From: Bacteroidales bacterium
GTDB lineage: Bacteria; Bacteroidota; Bacteroidia; Bacteroidales; P3
Reading direction: 5' to 3'
Assembly (NCBI GenBank): GCA_024400565.1
Contig: JAKSMQ010000023.1
Coordinates: 1-33,844 of the forward strand
Length of the DNA stretch: 33,844 nt
Under the pieces are notes generated by a model. That model saw only the letters and a program-made list of their open reading frames with translations. It was not told the origin of the DNA and did not search any database. Shown piece by piece: positions 7,764-14,688 of the stretch (its first letter is position 1; each line of letters begins with the position of its first letter). Position numbers and translations under genes: made by a program.

Positions 7764-7786
7764 GGGCCTATCCTTTCGGAAGGCCC
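7764..7786 (-). terminator. Intrinsic terminator between hydE and the type IX cargo gene
   Basis: GGGCCT (7764-7769) pairs with AGGCCC (7781-7786), with an inner TCC/GGA stem. On the minus strand the hairpin is followed by ATTTTTAT, so it best terminates the minus-strand gene ending at 7813. On the plus strand the T-run is weak, but the hairpin could also stop hydE transcription. Confidence 0.7.
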
Positions 7787-7812
7787 CGCCTTTGAATGAT
7801 ATCAGAGAGTGT

Positions 7813-9282
7813 TTAGTGTTTCAAAATCCGGGTGGCAGCGTTGCCCTGGCGTAGAATATAGAATCCTGCAGGATAGGGTGTGAGGTCTACGCTGGTAGAG
7901 TTGCTCTGGGTGTTGATGATGTTAAGTATTCGGCCTTGGATGTCTATCAGATAGAGAAGATCGTTCGATGAAGTCTCTACATTGAGAATGCCACGGGTGG
8001 GGTTGGGATAAACTGTCATCTGAGTTGCGTCTACGTTGGAGATTCCTTCGAGAGCAACGAAGAAGGCTGTAAAAGAGGTGTCGCAAGTCAGCGTTACCAT
8101 GCGGGGATTGCAAGTGTCTCCATCGTTCCAATGCAAGAAACGGTATCCGTTGAGAGGGAATGCTTCAATCTGCTGTTCGGTACCCTCGTCAAAGAATCCG
8201 CTTCCGCTCACGTTGCCCATAGTGCTGTCGGCGCTATGAACGGTCATCTGATACTGAGGTGTGGGCCGTTCGGTGTGTTCTACGAGACAGTAGATATGAT
8301 AGTCCTTTGTGGTTTCCTGATCCTCTGCAACTATGTGTAGGGTGTAGTGTCTTCCTTGGCGTTCTTCCTCGAAAAAGTCAATGCTATCAAGGGTTACGGT
8401 AGCATCGGATGCTTCGAGAGTATAGTCGATACTAATGCCATTGAAGGATGTGTCGACATATCCGTCCAAGGTGTATACGAAGTTGCTCTTTGAGAAATCT
8501 TCCAATGGTGTGCCATCTACAGCGATTCCGTTCAGCCATGCACTGTATATGAATACTATATCGTCTACAGAGAGTGAGTCGTTAGCCGATCCGCCACCGG
8601 GAGTCTGATTGGTGGCAATGGATACCAGGTTGTACATAGGGGCAGTCGTTCCGTCATAGATGAAGGGTACTTTTATCTGCTCCCATACATACTGGTTCTT
8701 GGAGGTCGTGGTTCGGTTGAATCGGGCTTTGGCATATCCGCAATATTTGGTGGTGTCGGTCCAGTCGTTAGGGTCAACAAAGTCGAAGTCGCCGTGGATA
8801 TATGATGTTATGGCGCCTACGCTGTTTTCCGAAGCGGCATAGTAGGACACCCATACGTACATTGAGTCGGGTGTGCCAGTAAAGGGACAACTGTGGTCAG
8901 CGTTGCTGCGCTGGGTATAGTTGTAGTTCGACGACGACGATGCGCTCATGGCTCCTGCATGGATGCGGCCTGTGGTGAGATTGCCGTTTGCCTTGATGCC
9001 GAGGATACTCTTGGTCCAGATTGTTACAAACGAGCTTCCTGTGGTGCCGGGACGACCGCCCGAGCGATGTGCGTGATGGTTCGAGCTGGCCATAGAGGCA
9101 AAGGAACCGTCGCTGGTCGAAAATGTGTTCCAATGAGTGGGCTCAGAGGCATTGTTACCAGTAAGAGTGGTACCGTCCCAAACTTCAAAATCGGCGTTGG
9201 GAAGCTGGTAGACCTGTGCATGGAGCATGGAAGTAAGAATCATGGCTCCAACAAAGGCGAATAGTATTTTTTTTACGTTCAT
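7813..9282 (-). CDS. Secreted PCMD-like protein with type IX secretion C-terminal sorting domain
   Basis: A 489-residue protein with a signal peptide (residues 1-22, ending LHAQ). Residues about 25-250 resemble the PCMD (putative carbohydrate metabolism) domain, with LPNADFEVWDG at the start and PFTGTPDSMYVWVSYY in the middle. A beta-rich domain follows (about 250-340). A divergent InlB B-repeat-like domain (about 345-405) is recognisable by GYRFLHWNDGDT. The C-terminal 70 residues are a type A sorting domain (MTVYPNPTRGILNVE, then IDIQGR and PAGFYILR). It should be exported by Sec, then moved across the outer membrane by the type IX system and anchored or released. The gene stands alone, with a likely promoter near 9426-9434 and a terminator at 7764-7786. 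The ligand is unknown. Confidence 0.88.
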   Translation of the reverse strand: MNVKKILFAFVGAMILTSMLHAQVYQLPNADFEVWDGTTLTGNNASEPTHWNTFSTSDGSFASMASSNHHAHRSGGRPGTTGSSFVTIWTKSILGIKANGNLTTGRIHAGAMSASSSSNYNYTQRSNADHSCPFTGTPDSMYVWVSYYAASENSVGAITSYIHGDFDFVDPNDWTDTTKYCGYAKARFNRTTTSKNQYVWEQIKVPFIYDGTTAPMYNLVSIATNQTPGGGSANDSLSVDDIVFIYSAWLNGIAVDGTPLEDFSKSNFVYTLDGYVDTSFNGISIDYTLEASDATVTLDSIDFFEEERQGRHYTLHIVAEDQETTKDYHIYCLVEHTERPTPQYQMTVHSADSTMGNVSGSGFFDEGTEQQIEAFPLNGYRFLHWNDGDTCNPRMVTLTCDTSFTAFFVALEGISNVDATQMTVYPNPTRGILNVETSSNDLLYLIDIQGRILNIINTQSNSTSVDLTPYPAGFYILRQGNAATRILKH

Positions 9283-9425
9283 AATCCTTTTTTAGTTAGA
9301 CATAGAATGGCGAAAGATTGCGGCTAGTGTTGGGTGGGGAGAATCGTTTCGACAGGACTCATTATTACAGTCAGTCTTGTCGGTATTGAAGGATATCCGC
9401 AGTCTGTCGGTATCTGTATTTTTGT

Positions 9426-9434
9426 GCAAAGATA
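9426..9434 (-). promoter_or_regulatory. Bacteroidota -7 box (TATCTTTGC) for the type IX cargo gene
   Basis: On the minus strand the sequence reads TATCTTTGC, a perfect TAnnTTTGC box about 145 bp upstream of the start at 9282. The -33 TTTG is not clear in the AT-rich region at 9450-9460. The implied leader is about 135 nt long and contains a direct repeat of GTCGGTAT. Confidence 0.5.
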
Positions 9435-9811
9435 AGTAAAAAATAATTTTTAGAATAAATTTTTGTGATTCTGAATTATAGAAGTGTTGGGAGTTCTTGT
9501 TTTATTGTAAATAAAATATTGAATATTATTATATTCTGATTTAATTTGTCAAATGTAATTTTTTAGGATGCATGACGTAAGATTGTTGATTAGCCATCCC
9601 TCACAGGAAAAATACGAAAGAATTTGCCCCGGGCAAATAGGTCTCATCTTGATTTCTACGCATGATAGCCCTAACTTATGTTGCTGGAATGGCGATATGC
9701 TATTCGTATCATTTTCCGGCATTAAAAACCTCAATACACACTTTTTTTCTTTTTTCACAATAAAAACAGAATTCCTCCGTTTTTATATCATAACATTAAA
9801 ACAAATTTTCT
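9435..9811. other. Gene-free AT-rich intergenic region with a 17-bp palindrome
   Basis: This divergent intergenic stretch shows no believable gene; the open frames are short and rich in Phe/Ile. The one notable element is a perfect palindrome, ATTTGCCC-C-GGGCAAAT, at 9622-9638. It could be a protein-binding site or a short hairpin upstream of the gene at 9812. Confidence 0.45.
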
Positions 9812-10225
9812 ATGAAAAACTTATTTCTAACCCTTCTTTTTGCGCTCGTCGCAGTCCCTGGTCTTTTCGCCCAGAATGTCAAGAAAAACATCCCAATGAT
9901 TATTGAGGACAAGAATGTTGATATCCGTGAACGTTCCGAGAGAGACCTTACTTTCGGTTATCGGTTTACCAACAATAGCGATAAGACGGTCGCTTATGTT
10001 GTTTTGATAAAAGCCGACGGAAGAACACTTGTACAGTCAGTACTTGAACGTGGGGAGAGTGGTGTCTGCTATCTCCAGGCAGATATGGCTTCTATCAACC
10101 CCTGTCTCGTCGTGCGGGAGATGAAAATTGAGTATAAGGACGGTACCAGTATTACGCTCTACAATCTTGAAGACTATTTCCGATCCAATCTCGAGAAAGC
10201 TAATCTGATAGAACCCGAGGAATAG
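9812..10225 (+). CDS. Small secreted protein of unknown function
   Basis: A 137-residue protein with a signal peptide (MKNLFLTLLFALVAVPGLFAQ, cleavage near residue 20). The mature part looks like a single beta-sandwich. Its pattern of a Thr-Asn-Asn-Ser turn followed by YVVLIKADGR recalls FxLYD-type extracellular domains, but I do not claim membership. Two Cys are present (about C90 and C101) and could form a disulfide. The gene is single, has no clear TAnnTTTG box upstream, and ends at a strong intrinsic terminator (10269-10304). The preserved signal peptide and clean terminator support a real gene. Confidence 0.75.
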   Translation: MKNLFLTLLFALVAVPGLFAQNVKKNIPMIIEDKNVDIRERSERDLTFGYRFTNNSDKTVAYVVLIKADGRTLVQSVLERGESGVCYLQADMASINPCLVVREMKIEYKDGTSITLYNLEDYFRSNLEKANLIEPEE

Positions 10226-10268
10226 ATCTGTTTTGAAATACGCCTATGATCTTCTTTAGGTCAATCCC

Positions 10269-10304
10269 AATGGCCTCCCAGATACTGAGGAGGCCATTCT
10301 TTTT
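10269..10304 (+). terminator. Strong intrinsic terminator
   Basis: A perfect 10-bp stem, AATGGCCTCC (10269-10278) with GGAGGCCATT (10289-10298), has a 10-nt loop and is followed by CTTTTT (10299-10304). It lies 44 bp after the stop of the small secreted protein gene. Confidence 0.88.
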
Positions 10305-10383
10305 ATGTGCTGTTGGTAGTATACTCGGCTTTATTGAAAACTAGCTTGTTGTAATGAGAAATACTAGGAAATATTAATCCGAT

Positions 10384-11007
10384 TTATTCGTTTTTATTTC
10401 CTATCAGTTCTTTACGTTGAATTCTTGGGCCACCGAGACCAAGACGATTTCTTGTCGCTTCAGTATGTTGGCTATAATTACTGAAATCCGTGAATTCGAT
10501 GTTGAGATAATATACTGTTCCGGAGTTCCCCTTTGACACGCTGATATACAGGTTGACAGAGCCCATGCACTTGTCCAATACAAGCTCGTTGGTTTTTTCT
10601 GTCATAACGTATACAATCAGCGATTCTCTGTTGCTCATTATGCTGTCATGACAGATGGCATTCTCATAACGGTTCTTCAATAGGTTCTTCATTGTTGCAT
10701 ACAGGTTCAATGTTGCTCCCAGGTTGCTGCCTTTTATAGTAGCCTTCCCTCTGTATACGACCTTGGATTGTGGGTTGAAGAATATGCGGAATGTAGAAAC
10801 GTAGCCCTCATAGAATCCTTCGTACAAGCGCAGACCTGCGGGTGCTTTTGCGTTATACTCCTCATCGGGGAATATCCCTCTGGTTTCCATCATGGACTGG
10901 AAGTTGTCAATCGTTCCGTCCAGGGTCATGTCCATCATGCTCAGATGCTGTTGTGCGCCGGCACTCATTGCCACAAGAATGAATAGTATGGTAAAGATCT
11001 TTTTCAT
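10384..11007 (-). CDS. Secreted protein of unknown function
   Basis: A 207-residue protein with a signal peptide (MKKIFTILFILVAMSAGAQ, cleavage near residue 18-19). I do not recognise the family. The mature chain appears alpha/beta with a Met-rich beginning (LSMMDMTLDGTIDNFQSMM, 22-40) and a basic tail (about 190-207). Two Cys (about C119 and C146) might pair outside the cytoplasm. The gene is transcribed towards the terminator of its neighbour at 10225, and its upstream side faces the long gene-free region at 11008-11708. The start is supported by the signal peptide directly after the ATG. Similar short secreted proteins of unknown role are common in Bacteroidales. Confidence 0.72.
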   Translation of the reverse strand: MKKIFTILFILVAMSAGAQQHLSMMDMTLDGTIDNFQSMMETRGIFPDEEYNAKAPAGLRLYEGFYEGYVSTFRIFFNPQSKVVYRGKATIKGSNLGATLNLYATMKNLLKNRYENAICHDSIMSNRESLIVYVMTEKTNELVLDKCMGSVNLYISVSKGNSGTVYYLNIEFTDFSNYSQHTEATRNRLGLGGPRIQRKELIGNKNE

Positions 11008-11708
11008 AATAATCAGTTTTTAAATTAGATGATGGTAATTTTTGTGTAAGAAAATTTCAATATTATGTTTTCTATAACGAAACAATATCTGTTTTATTGT
11101 CCTGTATTGTGATATGAGTCTGAATGTAATTACTTTTGCCTTTAGATTGGATACTGGGACCGACAGATCTGATATGTGCTATGATTTAAGTTGCTGTTTA
11201 TAGGGTTTGAAAAAAAAGAGAATTGTATCTTCGAAAACGGATGCAAAGTTCCGATTTACATCGCAGACCTAGCGCCAATGGATCGGTTCTGCTGGTCCAG
11301 CCACCCACAAGGGTCGCGAAAAAAAAGTTATTTGCGACACAAGTCCGTCTCTTGGAGGAGAAATTCGCGACCTTGATGAGACGCAACTATGTTAAAATTA
11401 AGAACTTCTTTTTCTTAATATTTTAATGATGAGTAGATATATGCCAGCATTTCAGTTTTTTATCCGACCTGTTTGTTTACAACAGAAATTGATGTCGGCC
11501 TGCCTCTTGTTTTGGATCGGAGAATTATATTTACTCTTTAAATTGAATAGAGCAGAAATTTGGACTCCGTTCCGAAAAGTTATAGTTTTATTTGGCTGGA
11601 ATTGAGTGTGGTATGGTGGGTTGTTGATAACTTGTTATTGGTCTTGGGTTGAATAGTAGGTTTTATTAAGGAATTATTGGTAAATTTGCATTTTGAAATA
11701 ACACTATT
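11008..11708. other. Long gene-free divergent region with alternative stem-loops
   Basis: No convincing gene is present. The core (about 11270-11425) has unusual structure. GGTCGCGAA (11312-11320) can pair perfectly with TTCGCGACC (11364-11372), or partly with TTTGCGAC (11331-11338). CGTCTC (11346-11351) can pair with GAGACG (11378-11383), which overlaps the first stem. An AT-rich stem follows (TTAAAATTAAGAA at 11391-11403 with TTCTTAATATTTTAA ending at 11426). These could be part of a structured RNA or a decayed repeat. A TAAATTTGC box (11681-11689) near the right end probably serves the sialidase. Confidence 0.4.
11681..11689 (+). promoter_or_regulatory. -7 box (TAAATTTGC) upstream of the sialidase gene
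   Basis: TAAATTTGC fits TAnnTTTGC and ends 19 bp before the ATG at 11709, predicting a very short leader. No good -33 TTTG is seen at the usual 19-bp distance, so the site is moderate. Confidence 0.5.
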
Positions 11709-12866
11709 ATGAAACATTCACTTAATCTCTTTTTCGCTGTAGTTGTGGCATCTATGGTTGCATTCGGATGTAAGAAACCATCCGACAATCCCCAACCCGA
11801 ACCTCTGGAACCTTTCTTCGAAGTATGCCTCTTTCATCCGGGCGACTACCAGTCAAGCCATTGGCGCATTCCTGCCCTTCGCTGTCTTAGCGACGGCTCG
11901 TTGCTGGCCTTCTCCGATAAACGCAAATATAACAACACAGACCTTCCTGAAGATATTGATATCGTGGTGCGTCGCAGTACTGACTGCGGCAAGAGCTGGA
12001 CGGAGCCGATGACCATGGCAGAAGGCACGGGCTACAAGCACGGATTTGGCGACTGTGCAGTTGTAGAAGCCCAAAACGGCGATGTGGTGTGTGCCTATGT
12101 GGGTGGCAATGGGCTGTGGGCTTCTACGGCAAGCGACCCTCAACGGTCGTATATTCAGATTAGTCACGACGGCGGCAAGAGTTTTGAACCCCGTACCGAT
12201 ATTACCTCCCAGCTGTGGGGAATCCGGGCTCTCAATAGTGCCTGCAGGACCTATACCAGCTCGTTCTTCGGCTCGGGCAACGGATTGTTGCTGAAGCGCG
12301 GAGCTCACAAAGGACGAATCATGTTTGTGGCAGCCATGGTGAAGAACGGAACCCTCGACAACTTTGCTGTCTATAGCGACGACAATGGCAAGAGCTGGAA
12401 TGTGTCGCAGAAGGCTTATACAGGTGGCGACGAAGCCAAGGTGGTAGAGCTGAAGGATGGCAGCGTGCTGATGAGCATCCGTCAGTCGGGCGCCCGTGGC
12501 TACGCAGTCTCTCACGATGGTGGAGAAACCTGGGAACCTCAGGGCCGCTGGCCTGAGATGACTACCAACGCCTGCAACGGAGACATGATCCGTTTCAGCG
12601 CTACGGATATGGGCGGTAAACGCGATATTCTGCTCCACTCGGTTCCCAATTCGATGGAACGTGAGAATGTGAGTATTTTCGTTTCTTACGATGAGGGTAC
12701 AAGCTGGCAGCTGGCCAAAAGTATCTGTCCGGGAGGCTCGTGCTACAGTTCTCTCACGGTTTTGCCCGACGGCAGAATAGGTTTCTACTATGAGAAAGGA
12801 CCCACTTCGGCCTACGAGCTGTGGTACTGCTGCTTTACCCTGGAGTGGCTGCTGGGAGAAGAATAA
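11709..12866 (+). CDS. Sialidase lipoprotein (GH33-type beta-propeller)
   Basis: A 385-residue protein with a lipoprotein signal peptide (lipobox-like VAFGC, Cys21). It has the RIP motif (R53-I-P) and five Asp-box repeats of the SxDxGxxW type at about 90-97, 152-159, 223-230, 268-275 and 326-333. Candidate active-site residues in family order are R53, E247, R258, R318, Y346 (CYSSL) and E362 (YYE). Exo-alpha-sialidases release terminal sialic acid from host glycans. This one should sit on the cell envelope, facing the periplasm or outside. No sialic acid catabolism or transport genes are nearby. A 385-residue length means a bare catalytic propeller without added lectin domains. A non-sialidase Asp-box hydrolase is the main alternative. 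Confidence 0.88.
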   Translation: MKHSLNLFFAVVVASMVAFGCKKPSDNPQPEPLEPFFEVCLFHPGDYQSSHWRIPALRCLSDGSLLAFSDKRKYNNTDLPEDIDIVVRRSTDCGKSWTEPMTMAEGTGYKHGFGDCAVVEAQNGDVVCAYVGGNGLWASTASDPQRSYIQISHDGGKSFEPRTDITSQLWGIRALNSACRTYTSSFFGSGNGLLLKRGAHKGRIMFVAAMVKNGTLDNFAVYSDDNGKSWNVSQKAYTGGDEAKVVELKDGSVLMSIRQSGARGYAVSHDGGETWEPQGRWPEMTTNACNGDMIRFSATDMGGKRDILLHSVPNSMERENVSIFVSYDEGTSWQLAKSICPGGSCYSSLTVLPDGRIGFYYEKGPTSAYELWYCCFTLEWLLGEE

Positions 12867-13005
12867 TAAAGGTTTTTTTTAAGCAAGTATGAGTCGGTAT
12901 TTCCTCTCATTATTGCTTTGTTGTTTGAAGATGTTCCGCAATCATCCGAACTCGTAGCTATGCTGAATTCCTCTACATCAGAAAGGGTAGGGGTGTGTCC
13001 AGACA

Positions 13006-13082
13006 GCATATAAACAGCATACAAGCAGCATATAGACGGCATATAAACAGCACACAGACTCCACACAGGCAGCATATAACCT
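13006..13082 (+). repeat. Seven tandem 11-bp units
   Basis: Starting at 13006 the units are GCATATAAACA, GCATACAAGCA, GCATATAGACG, GCATATAAACA, GCACACAGACT, CCACACAGGCA and GCATATAACCT. Each is exactly 11 bp. The 11-mer TAAACAGCATA at 13011-13021 recurs at 23263-23273, and as its complement at 23201 and 23245. Confidence 0.8.
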
Positions 13083-13115
13083 CTATGAGAAGGTCTCAAA
13101 GTGCTGCCTGTGTGG
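13061..13115 (+). repeat. 14-bp inverted repeat in the arcA leader region
   Basis: CCACACAGGCAGCA (13061-13074) is perfectly complementary to TGCTGCCTGTGTGG (13102-13115). The 27-nt loop holds a small GAGA-AGG-TCTC hairpin. Pairing continues imperfectly outward. There is no T-run, and the inverted repeat lies about 110 bp before the promoter, so its role is unclear. Confidence 0.65.
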
Positions 13116-13202
13116 ACTCTATATGCTTTTCAGGAGCTAGTTCTGTATAGAGGAGATGGAATCTTATCAACCCGATATGTTGATAAATTTCCTATTATTT
13201 TA

Positions 13203-13233
13203 TTGCTGTTCCAAATAAAAATCGTATCTTTGC
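13203..13233 (+). promoter_or_regulatory. Bacteroidota promoter for arginine deiminase
   Basis: TATCTTTGC at 13225-13233 is a perfect -7 box. A TTG at 13203-13205 lies 19 bp upstream, as expected for the -33 element. The ATG at 13301 follows about 68 bp after the box. Confidence 0.72.
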
Positions 13234-13300
13234 AAATTGCTATATGCGAAGTGTTGTGCTACAATGCTCAGCATATTAGTTTATTATAACTAAAAAGATT

Positions 13301-14548
13301 ATGACAACCGTAAATCTACGTTCCGAAATAGGCCGACTCAATGCTGTGCTGCTTCATAAACCTGGCGTTGAGATTGAGGCTATGACTCCCGAAAATGCAG
13401 GCAAGGCACTCTATAGTGATATTCTGAATCTTGATATCGTAAATGGCGAATATGCCAATTTCAGCGGCGCTCTTTCTCAGGTAGCAGAAGTCTATTATGT
13501 TGAGGATATCCTGGCTGAACTGATGGACAACCATGAGGTGAGAGAACAGCTGGTACGTCAGTCGTGCCAGTTTGACGGATGCGAGTTCCTCGTAGACGAG
13601 CTGATGAGTCATGAGAGCAAGGTTCTGGCCAACGAACTCATTGAAGGATTCCTGTATCGCAAAGGCGTAGACCCTCAAGAATACGAACAGGTACGCTACA
13701 TACTGAAACCGCTCTACAACCTTTTCTTCACCCGCGACGCTTCGAGCTGTCTCTACAATAAAGCGCTCATCAACTCCATGTCGTTTGACGTGCGCAGCCG
13801 TGAGAGCCTTATCTACAAGGCAATCTTCGAGCAATATTTCAAGGCTGAGACTTTGTGGGCCCAGAAGGCCGACAACGAAGCCCGTACCGAAGGTGGCGAC
13901 ATCCATGTGGTAAAGGATGGTCTGCTCGCTATCGGAAACGGTATCCGCACCAATGTGAAGGGTATTGAATACCTGATCAACAGACTCGGAGCCGAACAGG
14001 GTAGGTTCAATGTGATTGTACAGGAGTTGCCCCATACTCCCGAATCGTTCATCCATCTCGATATGGTACATACCTTCCTCGGACCTCATCACAGCATGGC
14101 CTATGAGCCGATGATCAGGAAGAGCGGCATCTTCAGCAATATGCATACCTATCTGCTGAGCTACGACAACGGAACCATCCGCCGCAACGAATATTCCAAT
14201 ATCCTCGAGGCGCTCAAGACTCAGGGTATAGACCTGAAGCCTATCTTCAACGGAGGCAGCGACGAGTGGAACCAGATGCGCGAACAATGGCATAGCGGAA
14301 GCAACTTCTTCTCGTTCGGCGAGAACCATATTATCGGATACCGCCGCAACCGCCACACTATCGAAGCTCTGAATAATGCAGGATTCGAGGTGCTGATGGC
14401 CGAAGACGTATGCGCTGGCAAGGTGAAGCCTTTCGACTATGAGAAGGCTGTGGTAACCTTTGGGGCCAGCGAATTGCCCCGTGGAGGTGGTGGAGCACGC
14501 TGTATGACTTGCCCCATCAATCGTAATGAGGTAAATTGGAACCTATAG
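13301..14548 (+). CDS. arcA: Arginine deiminase
   Basis: A 415-residue protein of normal family length. It converts arginine to citrulline and ammonia in the cytoplasm. Guanidino-modifying enzyme motifs are present: LFFTRD (141-146), EGGD with E197, FIHLDM with H252 and D254, and the nucleophile C401 in GGGARCMTCPI. The catalytic Cys loop ends CMTCP where many family members have CM-x-MP, a small variation. No ornithine carbamoyltransferase, carbamate kinase or arginine/ornithine antiporter is in this window, so a complete deiminase pathway is not shown here. The gene appears monocistronic, with its own promoter (13203-13233) and a TACTTGC/GCAAGTA inverted repeat after the stop (14565-14601). 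Confidence 0.93.
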   Translation: MTTVNLRSEIGRLNAVLLHKPGVEIEAMTPENAGKALYSDILNLDIVNGEYANFSGALSQVAEVYYVEDILAELMDNHEVREQLVRQSCQFDGCEFLVDELMSHESKVLANELIEGFLYRKGVDPQEYEQVRYILKPLYNLFFTRDASSCLYNKALINSMSFDVRSRESLIYKAIFEQYFKAETLWAQKADNEARTEGGDIHVVKDGLLAIGNGIRTNVKGIEYLINRLGAEQGRFNVIVQELPHTPESFIHLDMVHTFLGPHHSMAYEPMIRKSGIFSNMHTYLLSYDNGTIRRNEYSNILEALKTQGIDLKPIFNGGSDEWNQMREQWHSGSNFFSFGENHIIGYRRNRHTIEALNNAGFEVLMAEDVCAGKVKPFDYEKAVVTFGASELPRGGGGARCMTCPINRNEVNWNL

Positions 14549-14688
14549 AGAATTGATGTTGGTTTACTTGCAAAATTAACAGATGAATAAATAAGCAAGT
14601 AGAACGTCGATTTAGCTCAAGAAACCAATACAGAACAGACATTTGGTAAGAACAGAAAAAGAAATAAATTATAAAATCAGAAACAATA

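Larger units (their letters stand above)
12867..13300. other. Gene-free region upstream of arginine deiminase with repeats, hairpin and promoter
   Basis: The region contains seven tandem 11-bp units (13006-13082), a long inverted repeat that uses the last units as its left arm (13061-13115), and a near-consensus promoter (13203-13233). I see no gene; frames across it only translate the repeat. Confidence 0.6.

Noticed and set aside
11240-11400. tRNA or rRNA fragment
   Set aside because: No acceptor, anticodon or T-loop pattern could be assembled, and no rRNA-like conserved blocks are present.
12812-13099. A 95-codon minus-strand frame
   Set aside because: It is made mostly of the 11-bp repeat (CCLYAVYML-type periodic peptide).
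13316-14356. A 346-codon antisense open frame inside arcA
   Set aside because: It is a shadow of the arginine deiminase gene. The plus-strand frame has full family motifs and a promoter.
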